Assembly (NCBI RefSeq): GCF_006152115.1
Contig: NZ_VDFU01000001.1
Span: 124,001 to 188,000, forward strand
DNA: 64,000 nucleotides
Direction: 5' to 3'
Source: Rubellimicrobium rubrum
GTDB lineage: Bacteria; Pseudomonadota; Alphaproteobacteria; Rhodobacterales; Rhodobacteraceae
Positions within the stretch are counted from its first letter, which is position 1. Each line of letters starts with the position of its first letter. A program made the translations under genes and the position numbers. This document shows positions 1 to 8,290 of this stretch, in pieces. The notes under the pieces were generated by a model. That model did no database searches, was not told the origin of the DNA, and saw only the letters and a program-made list of their open reading frames with translations.

Positions 1-150
1 ATGCTGGTTCCTGCAATCATCGAATACGCGGACGGCACCCGCCGCGACCTGACCCTACGCTGCCGGATCGATACGGCCGTGGAGATCGAGTACGTCGAGA
101 ATGGCGGCGTCCTGCACTACGTGCTCCGCAATCTGGCGAAGGCTGCCTAG
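1..150 (+). CDS. acnA: Aconitate hydratase, C-terminal end (partial)
   Basis: The last 49 residues and stop codon of a protein that begins before the window. The segment CRIDTAVEIEYVENGG followed by LHYVLRNLA matches the extreme C-terminus of bacterial aconitase A / IRP-type aconitases, which ends with this CRIDT...NGGILxYVLRxL block. The enzyme interconverts citrate and isocitrate in the TCA cycle with a 4Fe-4S cluster; the cluster-binding cysteines lie upstream, outside the window. The ATG at position 1 is an internal codon, not a start. A strong terminator follows 22 bases after the stop, so this is the end of its transcription unit. Confidence 0.8.
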   Translation: MLVPAIIEYADGTRRDLTLRCRIDTAVEIEYVENGGVLHYVLRNLAKAA

Positions 151-171
151 GAGAATAACTTCTAATTGAAA

Positions 172-203
172 CGGGGGGACGCGATGGCGTTCCCCCGCTT
201 TTC
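172..203 (+). terminator. Rho-independent terminator after aconitase
   Basis: An 11-bp stem, CGGGGGGACGC pairing with GCGTTCCCCCG with a single G-T wobble, closes a GATG loop and is followed by CTTTTC. It lies 22 bases after the aconitase stop and upstream of the TM2 gene, whose own Shine-Dalgarno is at about 277. Confidence 0.85.
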
Positions 204-286
204 ATCGGACCGGCATGATCCCGGCCCAACTCCGCCATGGTCGTGCCCGTTCCTGCCGAAAGATGTGCAACCAACGGAGTCACGAC

Positions 287-619
287 ATGGTGCTTTCCAC
301 CCAACAGCAGATGCTGATCGAGCAGCGATTGCAGAACGACAAGAAGAGCACCGGCGCGACCTATGCGCTGTGGTTCTTCGTAGGCTTCCTGGGTGGGCAC
401 CGCTTTTACCTGGGCCGAACCGGCTCCGCCGTCGCTCAACTCGTCCTGACGGTCCTTGGGTGGCTCACGCTCGTCTTGGGCATTGGGCTGGTATTCCTGC
501 TCGCGGTGGGCGTCTGGGTTCTTGTCGACGCCTTTCTGATTCCCGGCATGATCGAGGCTGACACTGCAGCCAAGCGCACCCGGATCAGCATGGATGTCGG
601 CCTGACGACCTCCGCCTGA
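287..619 (+). CDS. TM2 domain-containing small membrane protein
   Basis: 110 residues. A short charged, Gln-rich N-terminus is followed by two hydrophobic segments (about residues 25-40 and 46-82) joined by GGHRFYLGRTG, which is the hallmark turn of TM2 domains (G-x-H-R-F-Y-L-G). TM2 proteins are small inner-membrane proteins of unknown biochemical role. I chose ATG 287 because GGAG lies about 7 bases upstream; an in-frame ATG at 215 would add 24 unrelated residues overlapping the aconitase terminator region. It converges on the phosphomannomutase gene, with stops 18 bases apart. Confidence 0.8.
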   Translation: MVLSTQQQMLIEQRLQNDKKSTGATYALWFFVGFLGGHRFYLGRTGSAVAQLVLTVLGWLTLVLGIGLVFLLAVGVWVLVDAFLIPGMIEADTAAKRTRISMDVGLTTSA

Positions 620-637
620 AGCCATCCGCTGCGGAGG

Positions 638-2002
638 TCAGCCGACCAGCAAGGCGCTGACCTCTGCGACCTTGGCTTCCAGAAGCCCTCGGTCTCCGCG
701 GGTCTCGATGTTCAGGCGCAACAGCGCTTCCGTGTTCGACATGCGCACATTGGCGCGCCAGTCACCCATGTCGATCGACAGCCCATCCAGCCGGTCAACG
801 GACTTGGCCTGTCCGCCATAGGCAGCCTCGAAACGAGCCAGTGCCCCCGCCGGATCAGGGAGCGCAAAGTTGATCTCGCCCGAGGACGGAAACCGGGTGC
901 GCAGGTCATCCACCAGCGCCGAAAGCGGTTCGTGCTGACGGGCCATCAACCCCGCCACAAGGAGCCAGGGGATCATGCCCGAATCGCAGTAGGCAAAGTC
1001 TCGAAAATAGTGGTGCGCGGACATTTCCCCGCCGTAGGGCGCGTCGTGCTCGCGCAGCGCCGCCTTGAGGTGGGCATGGCCCGTCCGACACAGGATGGAC
1101 CGCCCGCCCGCTTCCTCGACTAGGGCCTGGGTGGCCCAGATCACGCGGGGCTCGTGCACGATAGGCGCTCCGGGCTCCTTGGCCAGAAAAGCCCGGGCCA
1201 GCAAAGCCACCACATACTCGCCGTCAATGAAGCCGCCGTCTTCGTCGAACAGAAAGCAGCGGTCGAAATCGCCATCCCAGACCACGCCCATGTCGGCCTT
1301 AGCCTCGCGCACGGCCGCTTCGGACCTGGCGCGGTTCTCGGGCAGGAGCGGGTTGGGGATCCCGTGCGGAAACGTCGGGTCGGGCTCGTGGTCGAGGCGG
1401 ACGAACTCGAAGGGTACGGCGCACTCGGCTAGCTGGGCCGCGATGGCGTCGAAGGTTGGCCCTGCGGCGCCGTTGCCGGCATTCACGAGAATTCGAAGGG
1501 GCCGCAGGCCTTGGGGATCCAAGTACGAGGCCACATGCGCTGCATAGGCGGGCCTCAGATCGACCCCGGCCCAGGTGCCCCGGCCGCTGGACGAACCGAA
1601 GCTGTTGGCCACCACGAGGTCGTGGATCTCGCTCAGGCCTGTGTCCCAGGCAATCGGGCGCGCGCCCTCGCGGACAATCTTCAAACCGTTCCAGTCGATG
1701 GGATTGTGCGACGCCGTCACCATGAGGCCGCCATCGGCGCCCGTGTGCGCCGTCCCGAAATAGACCTCCTCGGTTCCGCAAAGGCCAAGGTCGAGCACGT
1801 TGGTGCCCTCGTCACGCAACCCCTCGATCAACGCGGCCTGCAGGGCGGGGCTCGATGGGCGCACGTCACGGCCCACAACGACGGTTTCTGCCCGCGTCAC
1901 CTGGGCGTAGGCCCGACCGATCCGGTGCATCAGACCTTCGTCCAAGTCGGATCCCAAGCGGCCCCGGATGTCATAGCTCTTGAAGCAGGCGAGTCGGGTC
2001 AT
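638..2002 (-). CDS. manB: Phosphomannomutase/phosphoglucomutase
   Basis: 454 residues, normal length for the bacterial alpha-D-phosphohexomutase superfamily. The phosphoserine loop TASHNP lies at about residues 96-101, the metal-binding DGDFDR is near the middle, and the sugar-specificity loop appears as GEMSAHHYF. It converts mannose-6-P to mannose-1-P (and probably glucose-6-P to glucose-1-P) for GDP-mannose and envelope polysaccharides. The ATG overlaps the ccmG stop by 4 bases, so it is the last gene of the yajC-sec-ccm run, presumably co-transcribed and translationally coupled. Whether it prefers mannose or glucose cannot be read from sequence. Confidence 0.88.
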   Translation of the reverse strand: MTRLACFKSYDIRGRLGSDLDEGLMHRIGRAYAQVTRAETVVVGRDVRPSSPALQAALIEGLRDEGTNVLDLGLCGTEEVYFGTAHTGADGGLMVTASHNPIDWNGLKIVREGARPIAWDTGLSEIHDLVVANSFGSSSGRGTWAGVDLRPAYAAHVASYLDPQGLRPLRILVNAGNGAAGPTFDAIAAQLAECAVPFEFVRLDHEPDPTFPHGIPNPLLPENRARSEAAVREAKADMGVVWDGDFDRCFLFDEDGGFIDGEYVVALLARAFLAKEPGAPIVHEPRVIWATQALVEEAGGRSILCRTGHAHLKAALREHDAPYGGEMSAHHYFRDFAYCDSGMIPWLLVAGLMARQHEPLSALVDDLRTRFPSSGEINFALPDPAGALARFEAAYGGQAKSVDRLDGLSIDMGDWRANVRMSNTEALLRLNIETRGDRGLLEAKVAEVSALLVG

Positions 2003-2541
2003 TCGATCCTTTCGGCCTCGGCCAAGGCCGGGCGCAGTCGCGTTTCCAGAAGGTCAGGCGTCACCGGGTTCGCCATCCGAGCCACGATGGTGCCGTCGCC
2101 CGCGACCACAAAGGTCTCGGGCACGCCATAGACCCCCCAGTTCACCGCAGTCCGGCCATCAGGGTCCTGTCCAGTGGCCTCATAGGGATTTCCCAGCTCT
2201 TCCAGGAAGGCGGTCGAATGAGCCGGATCATCCTTGTAGGCAATGCCATAGATCGGGATGCCTTCGTCGGCCAGCACCTTGAGGTTCGGGTGCTCCACCC
2301 GACACGGGGCACACCAGGACGCGAAGAAGTTGACGAGCTTCACGTTCCCGTCCGCCAGCACGGCAGGATCGAGACCGGGCAGGCCCGGCAGCGGAGCCTC
2401 GGCCAATGCGGGCGCGGGCTGTCCAATGAGGGCCGAGGGCAACTCCTGTCCGCCACCCCGCAGCATCCCAGCGGCGAAGAGGCCGGCCAGCGCCGCAAAG
2501 GCCACAGGAGGGATCAGAACTAAAGGAGAGATCCTAGCCAT
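1999..2541 (-). CDS. ccmG: Thiol-disulfide interchange protein CcmG/DsbE
   Basis: 180 residues: one N-terminal membrane anchor (about 5-27) and a periplasmic thioredoxin-like domain with WCAPC (Cys77, Cys80), preceded by NFFASW as in CcmG proteins. It reduces the CXXCH cysteines of apocytochrome c or the CcmH thiols before heme attachment. It overlaps ccmD upstream and manB downstream. The gene belongs to the ccmABCDG block, consistent with function in cytochrome c maturation system I. Confidence 0.9.
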   Translation of the reverse strand: MARISPLVLIPPVAFAALAGLFAAGMLRGGGQELPSALIGQPAPALAEAPLPGLPGLDPAVLADGNVKLVNFFASWCAPCRVEHPNLKVLADEGIPIYGIAYKDDPAHSTAFLEELGNPYEATGQDPDGRTAVNWGVYGVPETFVVAGDGTIVARMANPVTPDLLETRLRPALAEAERIE

Positions 2542-2686
2542 CCCGACCCCGCTCGACTCGTTCGACCTCGGCCTTGAGCCGGCGCCAGCGCTGCCAGCTC
2601 AGCCCCGTGATGCCCCCGAGCAGCAGAATCGTCACGCCATATGCAGACAGCACCTCAATGGCGTACTTGCCCAGGTCGGGGATCAT
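2534..2686 (-). CDS. ccmD: Heme exporter protein CcmD
   Basis: 50 residues, typical for CcmD. It has an N-terminal stretch MIPDLGKYAIEVLSAYG, a single transmembrane helix (about 17-30), then a basic and acidic tail SWQRWRRLKAEVERVERG. CcmD is a small membrane protein that helps release holo-CcmE from the CcmABC complex. Its start overlaps the ccmC stop by 4 bases and its end overlaps the ccmG start. Position between ccmC and ccmG supports the call as much as sequence does. Confidence 0.85.
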   Translation of the reverse strand: MIPDLGKYAIEVLSAYGVTILLLGGITGLSWQRWRRLKAEVERVERGRDG

Positions 2687-3417
2687 GCGGTGATCCTTTG
2701 CGCTTGACGTTCGAGCGCGCGGAGGCGACGCAGGCGGATCTCGGTGCCCGTACGCATCAGCACCAGACCCAGGAACAACAGCACGAAGCCCGCGATACAG
2801 AACAGCAGCGGAAACCAGTAAACGTCCGAGATGTTCTCTTCCGCATCCATCGACAGGGTCGCCCCCTGATGGAGCCCCTGGTTCCAAAAGTTCACGGCAT
2901 ACCGCGATAGCACGGCAAAGACGGACCCCACGAGGCAAAGCACCGAAGTCAGGTCCGCCGCCTGATCGGGATCGGGGATGGCCTCCCACAACGCGATGTA
3001 GCCCAGGTAGAACAGGCCCAGGATCAGAAAGGCCGTCAGCCGGGGGTCCCAGGCCCACCAGGTGCCCCACATCGGCTGCCCCCAGACCGCCCCGGTCCAC
3101 AGCGCGATCAACGTCATGGTTAGTCCTATCGGAGCGGCGGCCTTGGCGGCCAGCGCGCTTACGTGATGACGGCGGATCAGCCAGACCAGCGACGCCACGA
3201 GCATCATGGCCCAAGCGTTGATCGCCATCATGGCCGACGGAACATGGACGTAGATGATCTTGACGGTGGACCCGAAACGGTCCGCCTCGGGGGTCAGGAA
3301 GAAGCCCCAGACAAGGCCCACGACAAGGCACACCGCCGTCGCGCCAAAGACCCACGGGATCAGCGGCGTCGTCGTCGCGATGAACTTCTTCGGGTTGGCG
3401 TATTCCCAGATCGACAT
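2683..3417 (-). CDS. ccmC: Heme ABC transporter permease CcmC
   Basis: 244 residues with about six membrane helices. The WWD heme-handling motif appears as WGTWWAWDPR, followed by the conserved LTAFLILGLFYLGY helix; HVPSAMMA is also characteristic of CcmC. CcmC presents heme to CcmE in the periplasm. It lies in the order ccmA-ccmB-ccmC-ccmD-ccmG. Confidence 0.93.
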   Translation of the reverse strand: MSIWEYANPKKFIATTTPLIPWVFGATAVCLVVGLVWGFFLTPEADRFGSTVKIIYVHVPSAMMAINAWAMMLVASLVWLIRRHHVSALAAKAAAPIGLTMTLIALWTGAVWGQPMWGTWWAWDPRLTAFLILGLFYLGYIALWEAIPDPDQAADLTSVLCLVGSVFAVLSRYAVNFWNQGLHQGATLSMDAEENISDVYWFPLLFCIAGFVLLFLGLVLMRTGTEIRLRRLRALERQAQRITA

Positions 3418-3459
3418 GATCGTTCAATAGTCACTGGGGCGCGGCGTCTCAATGCCCTA

Positions 3460-4116
3460 TCATCGGAGGTTGATCCGCAGCGCCGCCCCTGCGGCGAAGG
3501 GCAGCAGGGCAAGGCTACCTGCGGTGATGCCCGCAAGCATCAGGATAGGTGTCCCGGCGGCCAGTCCCTCGGCCCCCCGCCGCGCGGCCTCGGCCCCGAA
3601 GATGAGCGTCGGCACATAGAGCGGCAGCACCAAGAGCGACAGCAGCAGCCCGCCCCGCCTCAGACCGACCGTCAGGGCCGCTCCGAACGTGCCGATGACC
3701 GAAAGCGCGGGCGTGCCAAGAGCCAAGGTCAGCACCAGCCAGCTGAACGCCGGCCGCTCTAGGTTGAGCAGCACGCCAAGCGGAGCGGCGGCCAGCGTCA
3801 GTGGCAGCCCGGTCGTCAGCCAGTGCGCAAAAGCCTTGATGAGAGCAACGGCCTCAAGAGGAAGCGGCGACGTGGCGATCAACGACAGCGCGCCATCCTC
3901 GTGATCGAGGGCGAACTGGCGGTCCAGAGACAGCAGCGTCGCCAGCAGCGCTGCTACCCATAGAATGCCGGGACCGATGCGCGACAGGATATCGGCTTCG
4001 GGACCTACTGCAAATGGAACCAGCACGGTTACAATGAGGAAGAACGCCAAAGAAAGCCCGAAGCCTCCGCCGGCCCGGATCGCCAGTCGCAGATCGCGGA
4101 CAAGCAGAGCCTTCAT
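3460..4116 (-). CDS. ccmB: Heme exporter protein CcmB
   Basis: 218 residues with six predicted membrane helices and the CcmB-like start MKALLVRDLRLAIRAGGG, then DGALSLIATSPLPLEAVAL in the N-terminal half. CcmB is the permease partner of CcmA in the CcmABCD complex that drives release of heme-loaded CcmE. I used the ATG at 4116; the longer frame adds 53 residues lacking family similarity. It follows ccmA with a 64-base gap, one of the widest gaps in this otherwise overlapping run. Confidence 0.9.
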   Translation of the reverse strand: MKALLVRDLRLAIRAGGGFGLSLAFFLIVTVLVPFAVGPEADILSRIGPGILWVAALLATLLSLDRQFALDHEDGALSLIATSPLPLEAVALIKAFAHWLTTGLPLTLAAAPLGVLLNLERPAFSWLVLTLALGTPALSVIGTFGAALTVGLRRGGLLLSLLVLPLYVPTLIFGAEAARRGAEGLAAGTPILMLAGITAGSLALLPFAAGAALRINLR

Positions 4117-4180
4117 GGCGCATCCCTCGTCGTTGGGGAGGAGGCGCGCCGGCCCCGCCAAGAGATGCTGGCAGCATGTC

Positions 4181-4798
4181 TCACAGGAATGCCGCGTCCG
4201 TGCCCTGCTCGGTCCAGGGGTCGGCCCGGAAGCGGGACAGGTCCAGTTCGGGCGCGTCGAGCCCCAGCGGCACATGGGTGGCGATCACCGCCAGACCACC
4301 CGCAGCCAGATGCCGGTCCTTGAGCCAAGCCGCGAAGCGCCCCACCGAAGCGGCATCGAGCGAGACCGTGGGCTCGTCCAACAAAAGCACCGGTCGCCCG
4401 ATCATGCCAAGACGTGCCAGCCCGAGCCGGCGGGACTGTCCGGCCGAAAGAGTGCCGGCCGGCCGTTCGCGAAGGGGCCGGAGATCGAAGTCGTCCAGGA
4501 CTGCGTCATCGCGGGCCCGGCCATACAGGTCCGACCAGAACCACAGGTTCTCTTGAACTGAGAGCGTGGCCTTTATGCCGTCGGCGTGGCTCGAATAGGC
4601 AGCACTTTCGGGGGGAAGGTCGATACGACCGGCCAAAGGAGGCGCCAGCCCCGCCAACACACGGAGCAGGGTCGTCTTGCCGGCGCCATTCGGTCCCCGG
4701 AGGATCAGGGCCGCTCCTGGGGTGACAATGAAGGACAGGTTGTCGAGCACCGGCTCGCCGCCCCGAGCGACGGCCAACCCCTCGACCCGGAGGGTCAC
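4181..4798 (-). CDS. ccmA: Heme exporter ATP-binding protein CcmA
   Basis: 205 residues, the usual size for CcmA. Walker A is GPNGAGKTTLLR near residue 35, the signature is LSAGQSRRLGLARL, and Walker B is VLLLDEPTVSLD. As the ATPase of CcmABCD it energises holo-CcmE release. The start overlaps the end of the upstream Mth938-like gene by 4 bases, so ccm genes appear to be read from the sec promoter as well as any internal one. Confidence 0.92.
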   Translation of the reverse strand: MTLRVEGLAVARGGEPVLDNLSFIVTPGAALILRGPNGAGKTTLLRVLAGLAPPLAGRIDLPPESAAYSSHADGIKATLSVQENLWFWSDLYGRARDDAVLDDFDLRPLRERPAGTLSAGQSRRLGLARLGMIGRPVLLLDEPTVSLDAASVGRFAAWLKDRHLAAGGLAVIATHVPLGLDAPELDLSRFRADPWTEQGTDAAFL

Positions 4799-5151
4799 AC
4801 CGGCATCAGCGCAAGGCCGACGCGCCGCCCTTCGGACAGGAGCACGTTGAAGGTGCGGCAGGCGGCGGGGGTGGGCATAGGCTCCAGCGCAACGCCGGCG
4901 TCCTCCATCACTGCACGGAAGCCCACAGGGAGGTAGGCCATGTCAGCGCCGGTGCCTATGAAGAGAACGTCGAGCCACGCCCCCTCGCCCAGGATCAGCG
5001 CCGTGTCCTCGTAGCCGCCCCAGTTCCTCACGCCCGTATCCGGCAGGATGAGCAGCGGACCCTCGAAGACCTGGCCACCCACGCGGAAGAAGCCCGGTCC
5101 GTAGCTGTCGATCGGCAGGGCGTCTGGAAAGCGCATCTCGTCGAACTGCAT
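4795..5151 (-). CDS. Mth938-like domain protein (DUF498/NDUFAF3 type)
   Basis: 118 residues covering one Mth938-like domain: an N-terminal strand region with YGPGFFRVGGQVFEGPLLI, then DVLFIGTGADMAYLP and a C-terminal EPMPTPAACRTFNVLLSEGRRVG, where the conserved T-x-x-A-x-x-x-Y/F-N-x-L pattern of the family is visible. Relatives include NDUFAF3, a mitochondrial complex I assembly factor, and bacterial proteins of unknown role. It starts 3 bases after the secF stop and overlaps ccmA. Location between secF and ccmA is common in this bacterial order. Confidence 0.8.
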   Translation of the reverse strand: MQFDEMRFPDALPIDSYGPGFFRVGGQVFEGPLLILPDTGVRNWGGYEDTALILGEGAWLDVLFIGTGADMAYLPVGFRAVMEDAGVALEPMPTPAACRTFNVLLSEGRRVGLALMPV

Positions 5152-5154
5152 GGC

Positions 5155-6126
5155 TCAGGCGTCGATGTCGGCGAACTGGTTGGCCGACGCCTTCTTGATG
5201 GCATCGCCACGGGGCAGCCCGATCCAGAGCACGATGTTCTTGGCGACATAAACCGACGAGTAGGTGCCAATGAAGACACCGAAGGTCATCGCGAAGATGA
5301 ATCCGCGGATCACGTCCCCCCCGAAGATGAGGAGCGGGATCAGCGCCAAGAGCGTGGTTCCCGCAGTGATAAGCGTGCGGCTAAGCGTCTCGTTCACGGA
5401 CAGGTTCATCACCTCCCGCAGCGGCATGGATTTGTACTTGAGCAGGTTCTCCCTCAGCCGGTCGAACACCACCACCGTGTCGTTTACCGAATAGCCCAGG
5501 ATGGTCAGCAGCGCCGCCACGATGGTCAGGTCGAACTTGAGCTGGAACAGGGAGAACACCCCCGCCGTCACGACCACGTCATGCACCAGCGCGACGATAG
5601 TCCCGACCGAGTACTGCCACTCGAAGCGCATCCAGATATAGAGCCCGATCCCGAGGCAGGCTGCCGCGATGGACAGGAACGCTGTACGGACGAGTTCGCC
5701 CGAAACCTTCGGGCCGACGGACTCAACCGAAGGAAAGGTGATGGCCGGGTCCACGGCACGGAGCGCGGTCTCGACCACCTCGATCGTTTCGGGGGTCACC
5801 GCCTCCACGCCCTCCTGGGCCGCGATGCGGACCTGTGCCACGTGCTGGTCTTCCCGGAAGGTCGGATCGAAGACCTCGGTGATTGTCACGTCGCCCAAGC
5901 CCAGGCCGGACAGGGCGTCACGATAGATCCCCACATCGACGGGACTGGTCGATTCGGTGCGGATGGTGGTGCCGCCCTTGAAATCGATTCCGAAGTTGAA
6001 CCCCATTGTCGCGATCAGGACGAGGGAGGCCACCATGAGGAAACCGGAGAGCCCGAAGGTGATCCACTGGAGGCGGAAGAAGTCGATGTTCGTCTTCTCG
6101 GGGGCGAGTCGCAGGCGCCATGCCAT
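5155..6126 (-). CDS. secF: Protein translocase subunit SecF
   Basis: 323 residues. It has an N-terminal helix followed by a periplasmic segment and five further helices. GFNFGIDFKGGT is the SecF-type motif after helix 1, and YSVNDTVVVFDRLREN is the signature of the proton-conducting membrane core. SecDF uses the proton gradient to help complete protein export through SecYEG. The ATG at 6126 lies 10 bases after the secD stop; I rejected an upstream extension of 27 residues. Confidence 0.95.
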   Translation of the reverse strand: MAWRLRLAPEKTNIDFFRLQWITFGLSGFLMVASLVLIATMGFNFGIDFKGGTTIRTESTSPVDVGIYRDALSGLGLGDVTITEVFDPTFREDQHVAQVRIAAQEGVEAVTPETIEVVETALRAVDPAITFPSVESVGPKVSGELVRTAFLSIAAACLGIGLYIWMRFEWQYSVGTIVALVHDVVVTAGVFSLFQLKFDLTIVAALLTILGYSVNDTVVVFDRLRENLLKYKSMPLREVMNLSVNETLSRTLITAGTTLLALIPLLIFGGDVIRGFIFAMTFGVFIGTYSSVYVAKNIVLWIGLPRGDAIKKASANQFADIDA

Positions 6127-6136
6127 AGTCTGGTCC

Positions 6137-7798
6137 TCACACGGTGATGGTCTTGGGCCTGGTCCGCGCGAACCAGAGGGAGATGAGGACACGCGACACG
6201 TAGACACCCGTGATCATGGTCGTGACCACGCCGATCGCCAGCGTTACGGCAAATCCGCGGATCGTCCCCGTCCCCACGAAGAACATGATCGCTGCGATGA
6301 TGAAGGTCGTCACGTTGGCGTCGAGGATGGCCGAGAAGGCCTTGCCAAAGCCTTCCTGGACCGCCTTGACCGGCGATGCGCCGCGACGCAACTCCTCGCG
6401 CATGCGTTCGTAGATCAGCACGTTCGCGTCCACGGCCTGCCCCATCGTCAGCACGATGCCGGCGATGCCGGGCAAGGTCAGCGTGGCGCCCAGCAGCGAC
6501 AGGAGCGCAAAGATCATGACGATGTTGATGGCAAGGGCCACCACGGCGATCACGCCGAAGATGCCGTAGGACGCAATCATGAACAAGACCACCAGCACGG
6601 CGGCGGCATAGGCCGCGGTCTTGCCGGCGTTGATGGAGTCCTCGCCCAGTTCGGGGCCGATCGTCCGCTCTTCCAGGAAGGTCAGTTCGGCCGGCAACGC
6701 GCCTGCGCGAAGCAGAATGGCGAGGTTGGTCGATTCCTCGGGCGTGAACTGGCCGGTGATGATGCCGTTGCCGCCGGGAATGGCGCTCTGGATCACCGGG
6801 GCCGAGATCACCTCATTGTCGAGGACGATGGCGAAGGGCTCACCGATATGGGCCGACGTGTACTCGCCGAAGGCCAGTGCGCCCTGGGCATTGAACCGGA
6901 AGCTCACCGCCGGACGGCCATTCTGGTCGAAGGTCGGCTGGGAGTCGGTCAGTTCCTCGCCCGTTACCACGGCCGCGCGGTCCAGGATGTAGAAGGCGCC
7001 GGGCTCGTCGAGCGAGGGCACGAGGATGTTCCCCGGACCGGGATCGGCATTCTCGTTGGTGGTGCGCTGCACCACAGGGTTGAAGGTGAGCTGCGCCGTG
7101 GTCCCGATGATGTCCTTGACCTCCTGGGCGGAGCCCACGCCGGGCACCTGCACGAGGATGCGATCGGCCCCTTGCCGCAGGATGGTCGGCTCTCGCGTGC
7201 CGACCTCGTCGATACGGCGACGCACGATCTCCAGGGCTTGGCGCACCGTGCGGTCGTCGGTCGCCGTCCGTTCGGCTTCGGACAGATTGACGATCAGGAT
7301 ATCGTTCTGCGCTCGGACCTCGATGTCCGAAGCCCCACCACCGGTCACGGTCGCGACCGGCTGCGCCAGACCACGAACGATCTCCAGCGCGCGGGCGGCC
7401 CGGTCCGGGTTCGAAATGCGGATGTGCAGCTCGGCCGGCGGCCCCTCCTCGCGGGTCACGAAGCCTACGGTGTCGCGTTCGGCCGCAAGGGCGTCGCGGA
7501 TGGTGGGCCATAGCGAGTCCATGCGCGAAGCGTAGACGTCGGCGACCTGCACCTCGGCCAGGAGATGCGCGCCGCCCCGCAGATCAAGACCCAGGTTGAT
7601 CAGTCCCGACGGAAGCCAGGAGGGCCACTGCCCGGCCTGCGCCTCGAGTTCGGTGGTGCTAAGGCCGGTTTCGATGGAAGCACGGGCGTCGTTGGCCTGC
7701 TCCACGCGAGAGTAGAACAGGTTAGGCAGGGCGAGGAGAATAGCCCCGGCGGTCACCAGGGCCACCAGCAGCCTCTGCCAGAGAGGGATGAAGATCAT
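6137..7798 (-). CDS. secD: Protein translocase subunit SecD
   Basis: 553 residues. Helix 1 (about 7-25) is followed by the periplasmic P1 domains, including GLDLRGGAHLL, and then a C-terminal six-helix RND-like core with GQAVDANVLIYERMREE, the conserved D-A-N-x-L-I-F/Y-E-R signature. It pairs with SecF and YajC on the SecYEG translocon. It starts one base after the yajC stop. Confidence 0.95.
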   Translation of the reverse strand: MIFIPLWQRLLVALVTAGAILLALPNLFYSRVEQANDARASIETGLSTTELEAQAGQWPSWLPSGLINLGLDLRGGAHLLAEVQVADVYASRMDSLWPTIRDALAAERDTVGFVTREEGPPAELHIRISNPDRAARALEIVRGLAQPVATVTGGGASDIEVRAQNDILIVNLSEAERTATDDRTVRQALEIVRRRIDEVGTREPTILRQGADRILVQVPGVGSAQEVKDIIGTTAQLTFNPVVQRTTNENADPGPGNILVPSLDEPGAFYILDRAAVVTGEELTDSQPTFDQNGRPAVSFRFNAQGALAFGEYTSAHIGEPFAIVLDNEVISAPVIQSAIPGGNGIITGQFTPEESTNLAILLRAGALPAELTFLEERTIGPELGEDSINAGKTAAYAAAVLVVLFMIASYGIFGVIAVVALAINIVMIFALLSLLGATLTLPGIAGIVLTMGQAVDANVLIYERMREELRRGASPVKAVQEGFGKAFSAILDANVTTFIIAAIMFFVGTGTIRGFAVTLAIGVVTTMITGVYVSRVLISLWFARTRPKTITV

Positions 7799-7799
7799 G

Positions 7800-8084
7800 T
7801 CAGGCTTTCGCCGGCTCGGTCTTGCTGAGCACGCTTTGTACGGTGGTGCGGAGGACGCGGACGTTGACGCCAGGGGCGATCTCGACCTCGAGCTCGCCGA
7901 CCTCCTCCTTGACCTTGGTGACCCGTCCGATGAGCCCGCCCGAGGTGACAACCTGGTCGCCCCGGCGCAGCGCGGCCACCATGGCCTGATGATCCTTGAG
8001 CTTCTTCTGCTGCGGACGGATCAGCAGGAAGTACATGATCAGGAAGACGAGGATCAGCGGAACAAGGGAAGCGATGCCTTCCAT
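7800..8084 (-). CDS. yajC: Preprotein translocase subunit YajC
   Basis: 94 residues: one N-terminal membrane helix ending in the diagnostic YFLLIRPQQKKLKDHQ, then a small cytoplasmic domain with LRRGDQVVTSGGLIGRVTKV. It is the accessory subunit of SecDF-YajC and first gene of the minus-strand run. The ATG at 8084 has AAAGGA just upstream. A divergent serS gene starts 206 bases away, so the intergenic stretch must hold both promoters. Confidence 0.94.
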   Translation of the reverse strand: MEGIASLVPLILVFLIMYFLLIRPQQKKLKDHQAMVAALRRGDQVVTSGGLIGRVTKVKEEVGELEVEIAPGVNVRVLRTTVQSVLSKTEPAKA

Positions 8085-8290
8085 GACGGTCCTTTGAGTG
8101 GCGCAGGGGATAGGGCCCCCGGAAAAGTCGCGGCACCATAGGGGCGGCCCCCCCGCTTGTCCACCGCACCAAGCTGTGAGGGTCGGGTGGTGCGCCAGCA
8201 AGACGCGCGTGCAGCCATTGCCGCGCCACCACTTCCCCCCTGGGACGCGATCCGGCATAGGGATCGCGTTCAACCCAGGGGACAAGACCC

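Noticed and set aside
17-625. Long open frame on the minus strand opposite the TM2 gene
   Set aside because: Composition and Arg/Pro/Gly content are typical of a shadow of the plus-strand gene, with no recognisable domain or ribosome-binding site.
5957-7513. A 500-codon plus-strand frame opposite secD/secF
   Set aside because: Rich in Asp/His/Gly/Arg in the pattern produced by reading GC-rich coding DNA backwards; secD and secF are unmistakable on the other strand.
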